Assembly (NCBI GenBank): GCA_001000035.1
Contig: LCGX01000048.1
Span: 1 to 11,604 of the forward strand
DNA length: 11,604 nucleotides
Source of the DNA: Candidatus Nomurabacteria bacterium GW2011_GWF2_43_8
GTDB lineage: Bacteria; Patescibacteriota; Minisyncoccia; Phycocordibacterales; UBA9973
Direction: 5' to 3'
Shown here one piece after another: positions 1-6,646 of the stretch. The stretch's first letter is position 1, and each line of letters begins with the position of its first letter. The position numbers were made by a program, and so were the translations under genes. The notes under the pieces were generated by a model. That model did not search any database. It was not told the origin of the DNA and was given only the letters and a program-made list of their open reading frames with translations.

Positions 1-1918
1 AAGCGCCGCAAAAAGTGTTGCCCTTCGTCTTGGATATGAACACTTTTCTTCCGGCGACCTGTTTAGAAAAATGGCCGCCGAGCGAGAGCTCGACGCCGGC
101 GTGAATGTCTTTTCTCTCGCGAAATAATTCCGTCATTTTTTTATCCCCCGAGAGCATGGCCGCGACCCGAAGCTCGATTTGGCTATAATCAAAAGCGGCA
201 AGATTGCACCCCTGGGGGGCGACAAAGCCGTCCCTTATTTTTTTACCGAGCTCTGTTTTAATCGGAAGATTTTGTAGATTTGGATCCTGGGAAGAAAATC
301 GCCCGGTCGTGGTGCCATTTTGCAGAAACCTGGCGTGCAGGCGGCCGTCCTCCCCCACCATTTTGGGAATCACGTCTATATAAGTGGAAAGTAGCTTTTG
401 CAGTTCCCGATGGGCCATTATTTCCTTAATTATTTCGTTCTCTCCCTCCAATTCTTCCAGCACGGAAATTTTAGTAGAGAAAGAACCGCTGGCATTCTTT
501 TTTCTGCCCGATTTCATCCCTAACTTACCAAAAAGAATCTCTCCCAACTGCTTGGGTGAGTTGATATTAAATTCCGTTCCGGCCATTTTGTATATTTTTT
601 TGGTCAATTTGTCCAATTCTTTATGATATTCGTCGGATAATTTTTCAAAATATCTTTTATCTATCAAAATTCCGTGATCCTCCATTTCTTTTACCACAGG
701 CATGATCGGGCGCTCGATTTCTTCATAAACTCTGTCTAATTTTTGTTCTTTCAATTTTTTAAAAATATGTTCATAGGCTGTTTTGAAAGACTTGGTATGG
801 GCAAAGAGCAAAATATCTTCCAACTTCGGATTTGAGACATCAGAATTGATGAGCCAAAAAGCAATACTGGCTTCTTGAAGCTTTTTGGGAGAAACATCTG
901 GGGGCAAACCCAGAGAATTTTCGAATGGTCTGGCCGGGGATTGGGGCCCCGGAGAACCGAGGACCTGAGAAAATTCTTCTGGATTTGCCCCTTTCTTATT
1001 CCCATTTCCAAAAAAGTTTTTCAAGCGCGCGAGCAAGCTTCTGAATTCAAAATCCGCAAAAACCTGCTCTACTTTTTTAAAATCCGCATTTTCCCAAAAA
1101 GTTTTTACCGGCAGTTCAAATTTTATCGGCGCATCGGTCCTGATGGTCGCCAAAGTTTTTGAAAATAAAGCCTCCTCCTCGTTACTTTTGAGCAATTCAA
1201 TCATCCGGGAACTGATGCCGGCTTTTTTGAAAATCTCCTCGTCTTTCTTTATTTTCTTGTATATTTCCTCTATCGTTCCGAATTTTGTGATTAATGTTTC
1301 CGCCGTTTTTTCTCCGATGCCTTTAACGCCGACAATATTATCCGACGGATCGCCGCGCAGTCCTTTGTAATCCGGCAAAAGTTTGGGTTTGAAATGAAAT
1401 CTTTCGAGCACGGCATCCTCATCATATAAAATAGTGTCATTAATGCCTTTTTTCAAAGTATAAATCCTCACTTTTTTATCATCCACCAACTGCATGGTAT
1501 CCATATCGCCGGAAGCAATAATGATATCCAGATTTTTATCTTTCTTGTATTTTTCGACGATTGTTCCCAAAACATCATCCGCCTCGAACCCCGGAGCATC
1601 GTAAATCGGTACATTGAATGCCTCAAAAATTTGTCGGGATTTTTGGAGCTGTACAATGAGGGCCTCATCCGCTTTTACGCGACCGGCCTTGTATCCGTCA
1701 TAAGCTTCATGCCGAAAAGTTTTTTGCGGTAAATCATAACAGGCGACAATATAGTCCGGCTTAAGTTCGGTGATTATTTTCATTAGCATACTGGAAAGCC
1801 CGTAAAGCGCCCCGGTCGGCTCGCCCTTGGAAGACAAAAACTCGGGCAAGGCGTGATAAGCGCGATGTATTATGGCGTGAGCATCCAATAAAACCAGTTT
1901 TTTATTATTTTCAGGCAT
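1..1918 (-). CDS. polA: DNA polymerase I, N-terminal 639 codons (partial, cut by window start)
   Basis: Repair and Okazaki-fragment polymerase. The reading frame starts at ATG 1918 and stays open to base 1. Residues 1-290 are the 5'-3' exonuclease: LLDAHAIIHRAYHAL near 10-24, YKAGR at 76-80, GFEADDVLGT at 110-119, SGDMD at 136-140, and the helix-hairpin-helix GDPSDNIVGVKGIGEKTA at 189-206. The polymerase domain begins near 395. It shows TTTGRFSSQDPNLQNLP at 536-552 and motif A DYSQIELR at 577-584, with D577 the expected metal ligand. The region between them is only about 100 residues and shows no DxE exonuclease motif, so the proofreading domain appears lost. Residues 310-340 are encoded by a palindromic element. 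After DIHAGV (604-609) the expected RRxAKxxNFG motif B is not readable in frame. ATG 1918 lies 7 bases after a -10-like TAGAAT. Identification is firm; the last 90 bases are doubtful. Confidence 0.95.
   Translation of the reverse strand, partial: MPENNKKLVLLDAHAIIHRAYHALPEFLSSKGEPTGALYGLSSMLMKIITELKPDYIVACYDLPQKTFRHEAYDGYKAGRVKADEALIVQLQKSRQIFEAFNVPIYDAPGFEADDVLGTIVEKYKKDKNLDIIIASGDMDTMQLVDDKKVRIYTLKKGINDTILYDEDAVLERFHFKPKLLPDYKGLRGDPSDNIVGVKGIGEKTAETLITKFGTIEEIYKKIKKDEEIFKKAGISSRMIELLKSNEEEALFSKTLATIRTDAPIKFELPVKTFWENADFKKVEQVFADFEFRSLLARLKNFFGNGNKKGANPEEFSQVLGSPGPQSPARPFENSLGLPPDVSPKKLQEASIAFWLINSDVSNPKLEDILLFAHTKSFKTAYEHIFKKLKEQKLDRVYEEIERPIMPVVKEMEDHGILIDKRYFEKLSDEYHKELDKLTKKIYKMAGTEFNINSPKQLGEILFGKLGMKSGRKKNASGSFSTKISVLEELEGENEIIKEIMAHRELQKLLSTYIDVIPKMVGEDGRLHARFLQNGTTTGRFSSQDPNLQNLPIKTELGKKIRDGFVAPQGCNLAAFDYSQIELRVAAMLSGDKKMTELFRERKDIHAGVELSLGGHFSKQVAGRKVFISKTKGNTFCGA
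901..991. repeat. 91-bp palindromic element inside polA
   Basis: The ends are near-perfect inverted repeats. GGGGCAAACCCAGAGAATTT (from 901) pairs with the arm ending at 991 (TTCTGGATTTGCCCC), with one mismatch and one 1-base indel. A GC-rich inner part adds GGTC/GGACC and CCGGGG/CCCCGG pairs. It is read through in frame by polA as residues 310-340, a Pro/Ser/Gly-rich stretch between the exonuclease and polymerase regions where disorder would be tolerated. Confidence 0.8.
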
Positions 1919-1925
1919 TGTGTAA

Positions 1926-1931
1926 ATTCTA
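1926..1931 (-). promoter_or_regulatory. Probable polA -10 box, leaderless arrangement
   Basis: On the minus strand TAGAAT is followed by 7 bases and then the polA ATG. A start site about 7 bases after the box would fall on or next to the start codon. No Shine-Dalgarno sequence fits between them. No clear -35 is seen, because the upstream DNA is the 1931-1982 hairpin. Position and pattern match other genes in the window. Confidence 0.5.
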
Positions 1932-1982
1932 TCCCGTTAGAGGTAGGGACTCGCTGCGAGCCCTCGCGACCTCTAACGGGAT
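1931..1982. repeat. Large inverted repeat between divergent polA and pilB
   Basis: A perfect 14-bp stem joins ATCCCGTTAGAGGT (1931-1944) and ACCTCTAACGGGAT (1969-1982). Between them is a second nested hairpin, AGGG/CCCT plus CTCG/CGAG around CTG (1945-1964). There is no T-tract on either side, so it does not look like an intrinsic terminator. It abuts the polA -10 box and lies about 40 bases upstream of the pilB -10. It may be a dispersed repeat copy or a regulatory cruciform. Confidence 0.8.
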
Positions 1983-2022
1983 TATACCATTAGTGATAAA
2001 TTTGTTTTTACCCCTTGTTTAT

Positions 2023-2031
2023 TGCTATAAT
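2023..2031 (+). promoter_or_regulatory. Extended -10 promoter of the pilB-like gene
   Basis: TGC-TATAAT (TATAAT at 2026-2031) is a consensus extended -10. Seven bases separate it from the ATG at 2039, so the predicted start site is at or one base before the start codon. A TTGTTT 18 bp upstream (2002-2007) is a weak -35 candidate. No ribosome-binding site is present. Confidence 0.7.
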
Positions 2032-2038
2032 TTAACAA

Positions 2039-3736
2039 ATGGCCTCATTCGACGAAGAAAAACAAAATAAACAGCTGGAAGATTTACATAAGCTGGAAGA
2101 AGAACAATTAGTGGCGACGCTGGCGGAAGAAAAATACGGACTGCCCTACATTGACCTCTATCGCCTAGGCATAGACAATGAGGCGCTCCGGGCTATATCT
2201 GAAAAGGACTCCCGGGAAATGAACGTGGCACCTTTCAAACTTTTTGGAAAAAATATTTTTATCGCCGTGCACGCGCCTTCGGACGACCTTCTCACAAGAT
2301 TAAAAGACGACATGGAAAGAAAAAGCCTGGTGCCTACTTTCTACATGGCGTCGACGGCCAGTATCAATAAAGCCTGGGATAGATATAAGGAAATTTCAAT
2401 GGCGGAAAGCTCGAAGGTCGGAGGTATAGACATTTCCGGGGAAATTCTCCGGGAAACAGCCAAAAAAATAGAGAAAATGCAGGACATCCAAAAAATGGTG
2501 ACGGAAGCGCTAGAAGGAAACAAAATTCACAAAATTTCCCATTTGCTCGAAATAATCCTGGCCGGCGCGATCGCCATTAAGGCCTCCGACATACACATAG
2601 AACCGGAAAAAGAAAGGGGCCGGCTGCGCCTGCGACTGGATGGCGTTCTGCAGGATATAAATTTCTTCGGGATGAATATATACCGGCTTTTAAATTCACG
2701 CATCAAGCTCTTGTCGGGGATGAAACTAACCTCCACTATCGCGCAGGACGGGCGCTTCAGCATCATGGAAGATAAAGAGGAAATAAGCATCCGTACTTCT
2801 CTGATTCCCGGCGCTTACGGCGAATCTATAGTTATGCGCATACTCGATCCGAAATCAATCCAGGTACAGCTTGAAGAACTGGGAATAGAGCCCTATTTGT
2901 TTTCGGTAGTGGAGCAGGAAATTGCCAAACCGAACGGCTTGATCCTGGTTACCGGTCCGACCGGCTCCGGCAAGACGACTTCTCTTTATGCCTTTCTGCG
3001 AAGAATCTATTCCCCGGAGATAAAAATAATAACCATCGAGGACCCGGTTGAATATCATCTAACCGGCGTTACCCAAACCCAGACAAATGACGAAAAGGGT
3101 TATACCTTTGTGGAGGGTCTGCGTTCGGCCTTACGTCAGGACCCGGACGTGGTGATGGTAGGAGAAATCCGCGACCGGGAAACAGCCGAGACAGCGGTGC
3201 AGTCGGCCCTGACCGGACATATGGTCTTTTCCACCCTGCACACCAACAATGCGGCCGGAGTCATTCCTCGCCTGATCGACCTCGGTGTGAATCCGAAAAT
3301 CCTGGTATCGGCCCTATCCCTTTCCATCGCCCAGCGCCTGGTCCGCAAGCTATGCCAATTCTGCAAGAAAGAAAAAGTTCTTACTCCTGAAGAGGCGCAG
3401 ATCATTAAATTGAACATGGATGGAATCAAAGAGGAAGGCAAAAGTCTCTCCAATTACAACATAAACCCCGACGCGCCGATAAAAATTTTCTCCGCCGTTG
3501 GTTGCGACAAATGCAATATGACCGGTTTCAAGGGCCGAATCGGAATTTTCGAAGCGATTCGGACAGACGAAGCGATAGAAAAAATAATGCCGGAGAATCC
3601 GAGCGAACGGGAAATTAAAAAAGTGGCCAGAGCGCAAGGGATACTTTCCATGCGGCAGGACGGGTTAGTAAAAATACTAAACGGAATCACTTCTTACGAA
3701 GAGGTGCAGAGTGTGGTGGACTTGGGAGAGGAATAA
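2039..3736 (+). CDS. pilB: Type IV pilus assembly / type II secretion ATPase (PilB/GspE family)
   Basis: Cytoplasmic hexameric ATPase that powers pilin polymerisation in type IV pili or related secretion systems. It has 565 residues, usual for the family. Residues 1-115 resemble the N-terminal MshEN-type domain, followed by a linker. The core ATPase shows ASDIHIEP at 182-189, Walker A GPTGSGKTT at 306-314, the Asp box ITIEDPVEYH at 331-340, Walker B DVVMVGEIRDRETAETA at 370-386 and the His box STLHTNNA at 398-405. Four cysteines (CQFC 439-442, CDKC 489-492) form the zinc-binding pair, ahead of GFKGRIGIFE at 496-505. All catalytic motifs are intact. The start is ATG 2039, directly behind an extended -10. 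No other pilus genes are in the window, so PilB cannot be separated firmly from GspE. It converges on the minus-strand gene ending at 3753. Confidence 0.93.
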   Translation: MASFDEEKQNKQLEDLHKLEEEQLVATLAEEKYGLPYIDLYRLGIDNEALRAISEKDSREMNVAPFKLFGKNIFIAVHAPSDDLLTRLKDDMERKSLVPTFYMASTASINKAWDRYKEISMAESSKVGGIDISGEILRETAKKIEKMQDIQKMVTEALEGNKIHKISHLLEIILAGAIAIKASDIHIEPEKERGRLRLRLDGVLQDINFFGMNIYRLLNSRIKLLSGMKLTSTIAQDGRFSIMEDKEEISIRTSLIPGAYGESIVMRILDPKSIQVQLEELGIEPYLFSVVEQEIAKPNGLILVTGPTGSGKTTSLYAFLRRIYSPEIKIITIEDPVEYHLTGVTQTQTNDEKGYTFVEGLRSALRQDPDVVMVGEIRDRETAETAVQSALTGHMVFSTLHTNNAAGVIPRLIDLGVNPKILVSALSLSIAQRLVRKLCQFCKKEKVLTPEEAQIIKLNMDGIKEEGKSLSNYNINPDAPIKIFSAVGCDKCNMTGFKGRIGIFEAIRTDEAIEKIMPENPSEREIKKVARAQGILSMRQDGLVKILNGITSYEEVQSVVDLGEE

Positions 3737-3750
3737 AAAAAGCATTAATC
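3732..3750. repeat. 19-bp direct repeat, left copy
   Basis: AATAAAAAAAGCATTAATC is identical at 3732-3750 and 5223-5241. This copy overlaps the pilB stop codon (3734-3736). The two copies bracket the AT-rich two-ORF block. On the minus strand it reads GATTAATGC followed by seven T, so it may also act as a U-tract for the gene ending at 3753. Confidence 0.85.
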
Positions 3751-3752
3751 CA

Positions 3753-4868
3753 TTAATCTTGAGGTCTATAAATAATCGGCATTGAAGAAACCAGGTGTAA
3801 ATCCCTTAAATGAGAGAAAAAAATTGTCTCATCATCAGTCAGGTCGTAAAAGCTTCTGACCCGGCCAGTCGGAATATCTATTATTGTCGGAGATGAACCA
3901 TATTCCGATATAGCAAGAAGTGTATTAACCCCCATTGAAAAAATAAGAGAAACTTCATCCATAAAAGGGGCTTTGTTAATAATTTTAAAATCGGAATCGG
4001 GTTTATCTAACTCTTGTGCAATAATAAAATAATGCCCATATTTAATGAAATAATTTTCAGAATCGTCAGCTAATACATTAATTTCTGAATCTTTAACCAG
4101 ACAATACATTTTATCTCCTTGGACTAAAAACGGTTTTTTACATACAGGGGCATTGTTTAACATGATTTTATTCTCGACATTAAATCTAAAATTAGAAATG
4201 TTGTCTTTTGATATTTTATATAAAGTGTTGTTTTCCGTATACACTAAAGAATTATCGTCCAAAAAGGAAAAACCTTGCGCATCTTCAGTAATAGTTTTGT
4301 GGGTAAAATCAGAAAGGCGAAAAACAACTAGAGGGGAATGTTCTGGTTTGTCGCTAGTATAATAAACATAAGAACAAACCATAAAATCACTATCATTAGA
4401 CCACCGACAAAAAGACGGTGAAATATCATAACCATCAAGCGTTTTAAATATCTCTAAAGATATATTTTTTGAAGGGTCTTTTCTTGAAAGAAGACTACTG
4501 CATGCACCATAGGATCCTTCTGAAAAATAATTTCCGTTTGGCGAGACACAGCTTATTTCTATGTCTTTATTATTTTCAACAAATAATTCTTGTGCATTGT
4601 CGCCATATATATCGCTTACTACTAGTTTTGATTTGTTGCCGTCCTGCCAATCTCTGATTGAATGGATATATTGCTCGGAACCATAATTTATTGGGGTGGT
4701 AAAAGTATATTTTTCTTCATAAAGATTTTTATCTTCTATCGCCTTTGTGTAAGAAAACGTCTGAAAAAGAATACTAAGCAACAAAACGGCACCAAATAGA
4801 ACAAGGGGTGCCACAATGAGTCGAATAAGAAATTTTGGGTGTCGTGCCGAAAATCCGATTTTATCCAA
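3753..4868 (-). CDS. Membrane-anchored beta-propeller-like protein, C-terminal part of a probably frameshifted gene
   Basis: I do not recognise a named family. The ORF opens with one hydrophobic segment (about 17-37, RLIVAPLVLFGAVLLLSILF). About 330 mostly beta-type residues follow, with repeated polar turns such as SPNGNYF, WSNDSDFMVCS and LDDNSLVYT that resemble TolB/WD-type propeller blades, so this part is probably extracytoplasmic. The start at 4868 is a TTG. In the same frame the reading continues upstream to base 4964 and encodes another hydrophobic helix (FLAIGLFG, then ILFPFAIPLIGIIVIFFVIF) before a TAG at 4967-4965. That upstream stretch looks like real membrane protein, so this ORF is most likely the continuation of the ORF starting at 5187. 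Base composition is visibly more AT-rich than pilB or ruvB. No enzymatic motif was seen. Confidence 0.7.
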   Translation of the reverse strand: MDKIGFSARHPKFLIRLIVAPLVLFGAVLLLSILFQTFSYTKAIEDKNLYEEKYTFTTPINYGSEQYIHSIRDWQDGNKSKLVVSDIYGDNAQELFVENNKDIEISCVSPNGNYFSEGSYGACSSLLSRKDPSKNISLEIFKTLDGYDISPSFCRWSNDSDFMVCSYVYYTSDKPEHSPLVVFRLSDFTHKTITEDAQGFSFLDDNSLVYTENNTLYKISKDNISNFRFNVENKIMLNNAPVCKKPFLVQGDKMYCLVKDSEINVLADDSENYFIKYGHYFIIAQELDKPDSDFKIINKAPFMDEVSLIFSMGVNTLLAISEYGSSPTIIDIPTGRVRSFYDLTDDETIFFSHLRDLHLVSSMPIIYRPQD

Positions 4869-5187
4869 ATAAAAAATTACAAAAAATATTACTATAATTC
4901 CAATAAGTGGTATCGCGAAAGGAAAAAGGATGATTTCCGAGCCAAATAATCCAATTGCTAGAAACTAACATAAAAGCCCCAAACGCAGTGGAGAGGAGAT
5001 CTAAATGCAACCCTTCTGTATCCAGGCTCTCAAAAAATAAAAATAGATAAACTAATGTATATAGTAAAACCACAATGGAAAGGTACAAAAAAATAGAAAA
5101 TGTAACTTTTTTAAAGAACCCAAATTTTGGTTGGATGATAGGAAGAGGAGATGGATCGGATGATCTAATAATATCTTTGTTTTCCAT
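4861..5187 (-). CDS. Membrane protein, N-terminal part of a probably frameshifted gene
   Basis: Begins at ATG 5187, six bases after an extended -10 TGG-TACAAT. It has a short polar Pro-rich N-terminus, a hydrophobic helix at about 29-52 (VTFSIFLYLSIVVLLYTLVY), and the start of a second at about 65-75. After residue 74 (AFML) the sequence turns into Trp/Asn/Phe-rich residues (from SSNWIIW to the stop at 4861) that do not look like a natural end. Skipping base 4965 joins AFML to FLAIGLFG in the frame of the next ORF, giving one protein of about 477 residues with four predicted membrane helices and a C-terminal propeller-like domain. Either a real frameshift (pseudogene), a sequencing error or recoding could explain this. 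Confidence 0.65.
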   Translation of the reverse strand: MENKDIIRSSDPSPLPIIQPKFGFFKKVTFSIFLYLSIVVLLYTLVYLFLFFESLDTEGLHLDLLSTAFGAFMLVSSNWIIWLGNHPFSFRDTTYWNYSNIFCNFLFG

Positions 5188-5193
5188 TCCTTT

Positions 5194-5202
5194 ATTGTAC
5201 CA
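5194..5202 (-). promoter_or_regulatory. Extended -10 promoter of the 5187 gene
   Basis: The minus strand reads TGG-TACAAT, then AAAGGA, then ATG. The spacing of 6 bases predicts a transcript starting at or within a base of the start codon. AAAGGA resembles a Shine-Dalgarno but lies directly against the ATG and would not be transcribed. Confidence 0.55.
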
Positions 5203-5222
5203 TTTTTCGGTTTATTTATTAA

Positions 5223-5241
5223 AATAAAAAAAGCATTAATC
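5223..5241. repeat. 19-bp direct repeat, right copy
   Basis: Exact second copy of AATAAAAAAAGCATTAATC (see 3732-3750), 1491 bp further on. Its last nine bases are also the first nine of the inverted-repeat element at 5233-5350. Confidence 0.85.
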
Positions 5242-5350
5242 TCTAAACAATCCTTTCAGGGCTGGGCCCCGAAAGTAACAAAATATTATAGGATAGCACC
5301 AGTGGACCAGTGAAGGTACCACCTGTGGCTGATTGCTTAGAGATTAATGC
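5226..5350 (-). other. 118-bp structured element with 20-bp inverted ends (MITE-like or small RNA)
   Basis: GCATTAATCTCTAAACAATC (5233-5252) is complementary to 5331-5350 with one mismatch. Inside is a hairpin at 5253-5275 (CTTTC, GGGC, loop TGG, GCCC, GAAAG). It is followed by an A/T-rich joint and a CACCAGTGG/CCACCTGTGG-rich region (5297-5327) with several alternative pairings. There is no ORF. Read on the minus strand, the outer stem ends in seven T (5232-5226), as at an intrinsic terminator, and a TATAAG box lies just upstream (5356-5361). A small structured RNA, a strong terminator hairpin or a miniature mobile element are all possible. It matches no RNA family I know. Confidence 0.6.
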
Positions 5351-5407
5351 CCTCTTATATTCTCAAGAACTCTGAATGTATTGTACTATGACCGAAACAC
5401 CGGCAAA

Positions 5408-5416
5408 TGCTATAAT
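5408..5416 (+). promoter_or_regulatory. Upstream promoter candidate for ruvB
   Basis: TGC-TATAAT is a consensus extended -10 lying 68 bases before the ruvB ATG. It is embedded in GCTAT-N7-ATAGC (5409-5425), and a heptamer GTGCATA is repeated at 5417-5423 and 5429-5435. A transcript from here would have a leader of about 60 bases. No LexA-like operator (GAAC-N4-GTTC or CTG-N10-CAG) was recognised. Confidence 0.5.
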
Positions 5417-5471
5417 GTGCATAGCCATGTGCATACTGTGTTAATAAAACATCAGTATTGGAAGTATAGCA

Positions 5472-5477
5472 TAATAT
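5472..5477 (+). promoter_or_regulatory. Start-proximal ruvB -10 candidate
   Basis: TAATAT is followed by 7 bases and then ATG 5485, the same spacing as at pilB and polA, but without the TG extension. The AT-rich context gives alternatives such as CATAAT at 5470-5475, so this call is weak. Confidence 0.3.
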
Positions 5478-5484
5478 TAAATCA

Positions 5485-6528
5485 ATGTCAAGAAAAACGG
5501 CAAAAAACCCAAATAAACCAACTCCGGAAAAAACCGCCAATAACGACGACTCATTTTTGGACCAAACCCTCCGCCCGACTCGTTGGGACGAATACATCGG
5601 CCAAAAACATATAAAAGACAACGTGAAAATCCTATTGCGGGCGGCCGAAGGGCGGGGGCATATTCCCGAGCATATCCTATTTTACGGGCCTCCGGGGCTC
5701 GGCAAAACTACCCTAGCGCACCTGATCGCCAAAGAAACGGGCAAGCAGATGAAGATAACCTCCGGGCCGGCCATAGAGAAAGTTGGCGATCTCGCCTCGA
5801 TTCTTACGAACCTCTCCCCCGGCGACATTCTTTTTATAGACGAAATTCACCGGCTTAACAAAATGGTAGAAGAGATACTCTATCCGGCCATGGAGTCCAG
5901 CGTTCTGGACATCATCATCGGCAAAGGCCCGTCGGCACGCACCATTCAGCTTGATCTTCCGCCGTTTACTCTGATTGCGGCCACCACGCGAGTCGCTCTC
6001 GTCTCTTCTCCGCTCCGCTCCCGTTTCTCCGGAGGAGTTTTCCGACTGGAATTTTATTCCAACGAGGAAATCGCGAAAATTATCGAGAGATCCAGCAAAC
6101 TTTTAAAAATAGAATTGGAAAAAGAGGCGCTAGAAGAGATCGCCAAGCGTAGTCGCTTCACTCCGCGCACCGCGAACTATTTTTTGAAACGCTGTCGCGA
6201 TTTCGCGCAGGTAAGTAAAAAAAAGTTAGATAAAAAAACGGTTCAAGAAGCATTGAATATGCTGGCAGTTGATGAAATCGGTCTAAATTCTTCGGATAGA
6301 AAATTTTTGGAAATCTTGATTGAAAAATTCGGCGGCGGGCCGGTGGGGTTGAAAACCATCGGCGCGGCGATGTCCGAAGAAGAAGCGACAGTGGAAGAAG
6401 TGATTGAACCGTATTTGATTCAGCTTGGTCTCCTCGAGCGCTCTCCCCGCGGCCGCATTGCCACCCGTAAAGCATACGAGCACTTGGGGTTTGAGGTGCC
6501 GGGGAAATTACAAAACAGGTTGCTTTAA
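5485..6528 (+). CDS. ruvB: Holliday junction branch migration ATPase RuvB
   Basis: AAA+ motor that drives branch migration with RuvA and passes junctions to RuvC. It has 347 residues, typical length, with a short polar N-terminal extension (1-23). It shows LRPTRWDEYIGQ at 29-40, Walker A GPPGLGKTT at 68-76, Walker B LFIDEIHRL at 116-124, sensor 1 AATTR at 165-169, the arginine-finger region SPLRSRF at 175-181, and sensor 2 FTPRTANYFLKRCRDFA at 225-241. The C-terminal winged helix contains GGPVGLKTIGAAM at 284-296 and ends near GRIATRKAYEHLG. ATG 5485 has no Shine-Dalgarno. Downstream are yebC and, after a GC-rich islet on the other strand, ruvC. RuvA is not encoded in the window. Confidence 0.97.
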   Translation: MSRKTAKNPNKPTPEKTANNDDSFLDQTLRPTRWDEYIGQKHIKDNVKILLRAAEGRGHIPEHILFYGPPGLGKTTLAHLIAKETGKQMKITSGPAIEKVGDLASILTNLSPGDILFIDEIHRLNKMVEEILYPAMESSVLDIIIGKGPSARTIQLDLPPFTLIAATTRVALVSSPLRSRFSGGVFRLEFYSNEEIAKIIERSSKLLKIELEKEALEEIAKRSRFTPRTANYFLKRCRDFAQVSKKKLDKKTVQEALNMLAVDEIGLNSSDRKFLEILIEKFGGGPVGLKTIGAAMSEEEATVEEVIEPYLIQLGLLERSPRGRIATRKAYEHLGFEVPGKLQNRLL

Positions 6529-6532
6529 CCCT

Positions 6533-6631
6533 CTCCTCCTTGTGGAGGAGGAGTGCTCCGACTTAGGTTGGAGCGAGGTGGTGATTAAATTTTAAATTAC
6601 CACCCCGAACCCCTCCTTAATTAAGGAGGGG
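6533..6631. repeat. Composite hairpin repeat between ruvB and yebC, containing the yebC ribosome-binding site
   Basis: Three stems occur in a row. CTCCTCC/GGAGGAG (6533-6550) has a TTGT loop. GCTCC/GGAGC is at 6555-6574. A perfect 22-bp palindrome at 6610-6631 has the half-site CCCCTCCTTAA. Between the last two, GGTGGT and ACCACC (about 6577 and 6597) can pair as well. The right half of the palindrome is AAGGAGGGGAGGA, the only Shine-Dalgarno-like sequence before ATG 6647, so folding would hide it. No T-tract follows. It resembles dispersed C-rich intergenic repeats such as that at 7829-7903. Confidence 0.75.
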
Positions 6632-6646
6632 AGGAAATACAACACT

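Noticed and set aside
384..1370. Several plus-strand frames of 75-95 codons (384-626, 875-1162, 1143-1370)
   Set aside because: They lie opposite the continuous polA frame, whose motifs are unmistakable, and encode no recognisable domain.
5253..5330. SRP RNA, 6S RNA or tRNA identity for the structured element
   Set aside because: The SRP GGAA-loop and AGCAG motifs, a 6S-like size and bubble, and a tRNA cloverleaf or TTCGA arm are all absent.
3732..5350. Integron cassette with attC site
   Set aside because: The inverted element lacks the RYYYAAC and GTTRRRY core sites, and no integrase is present.
5427..5444. Five-codon ORF (MCILC) behind the upstream ruvB promoter, as a leader peptide
   Set aside because: Too short to support, no ribosome site, and the promoter itself is unproven.
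5353..5484. LexA/SOS operator before ruvB
   Set aside because: Neither the CTG-N10-CAG nor the GAAC-N4-GTTC pattern was found in a useful position.
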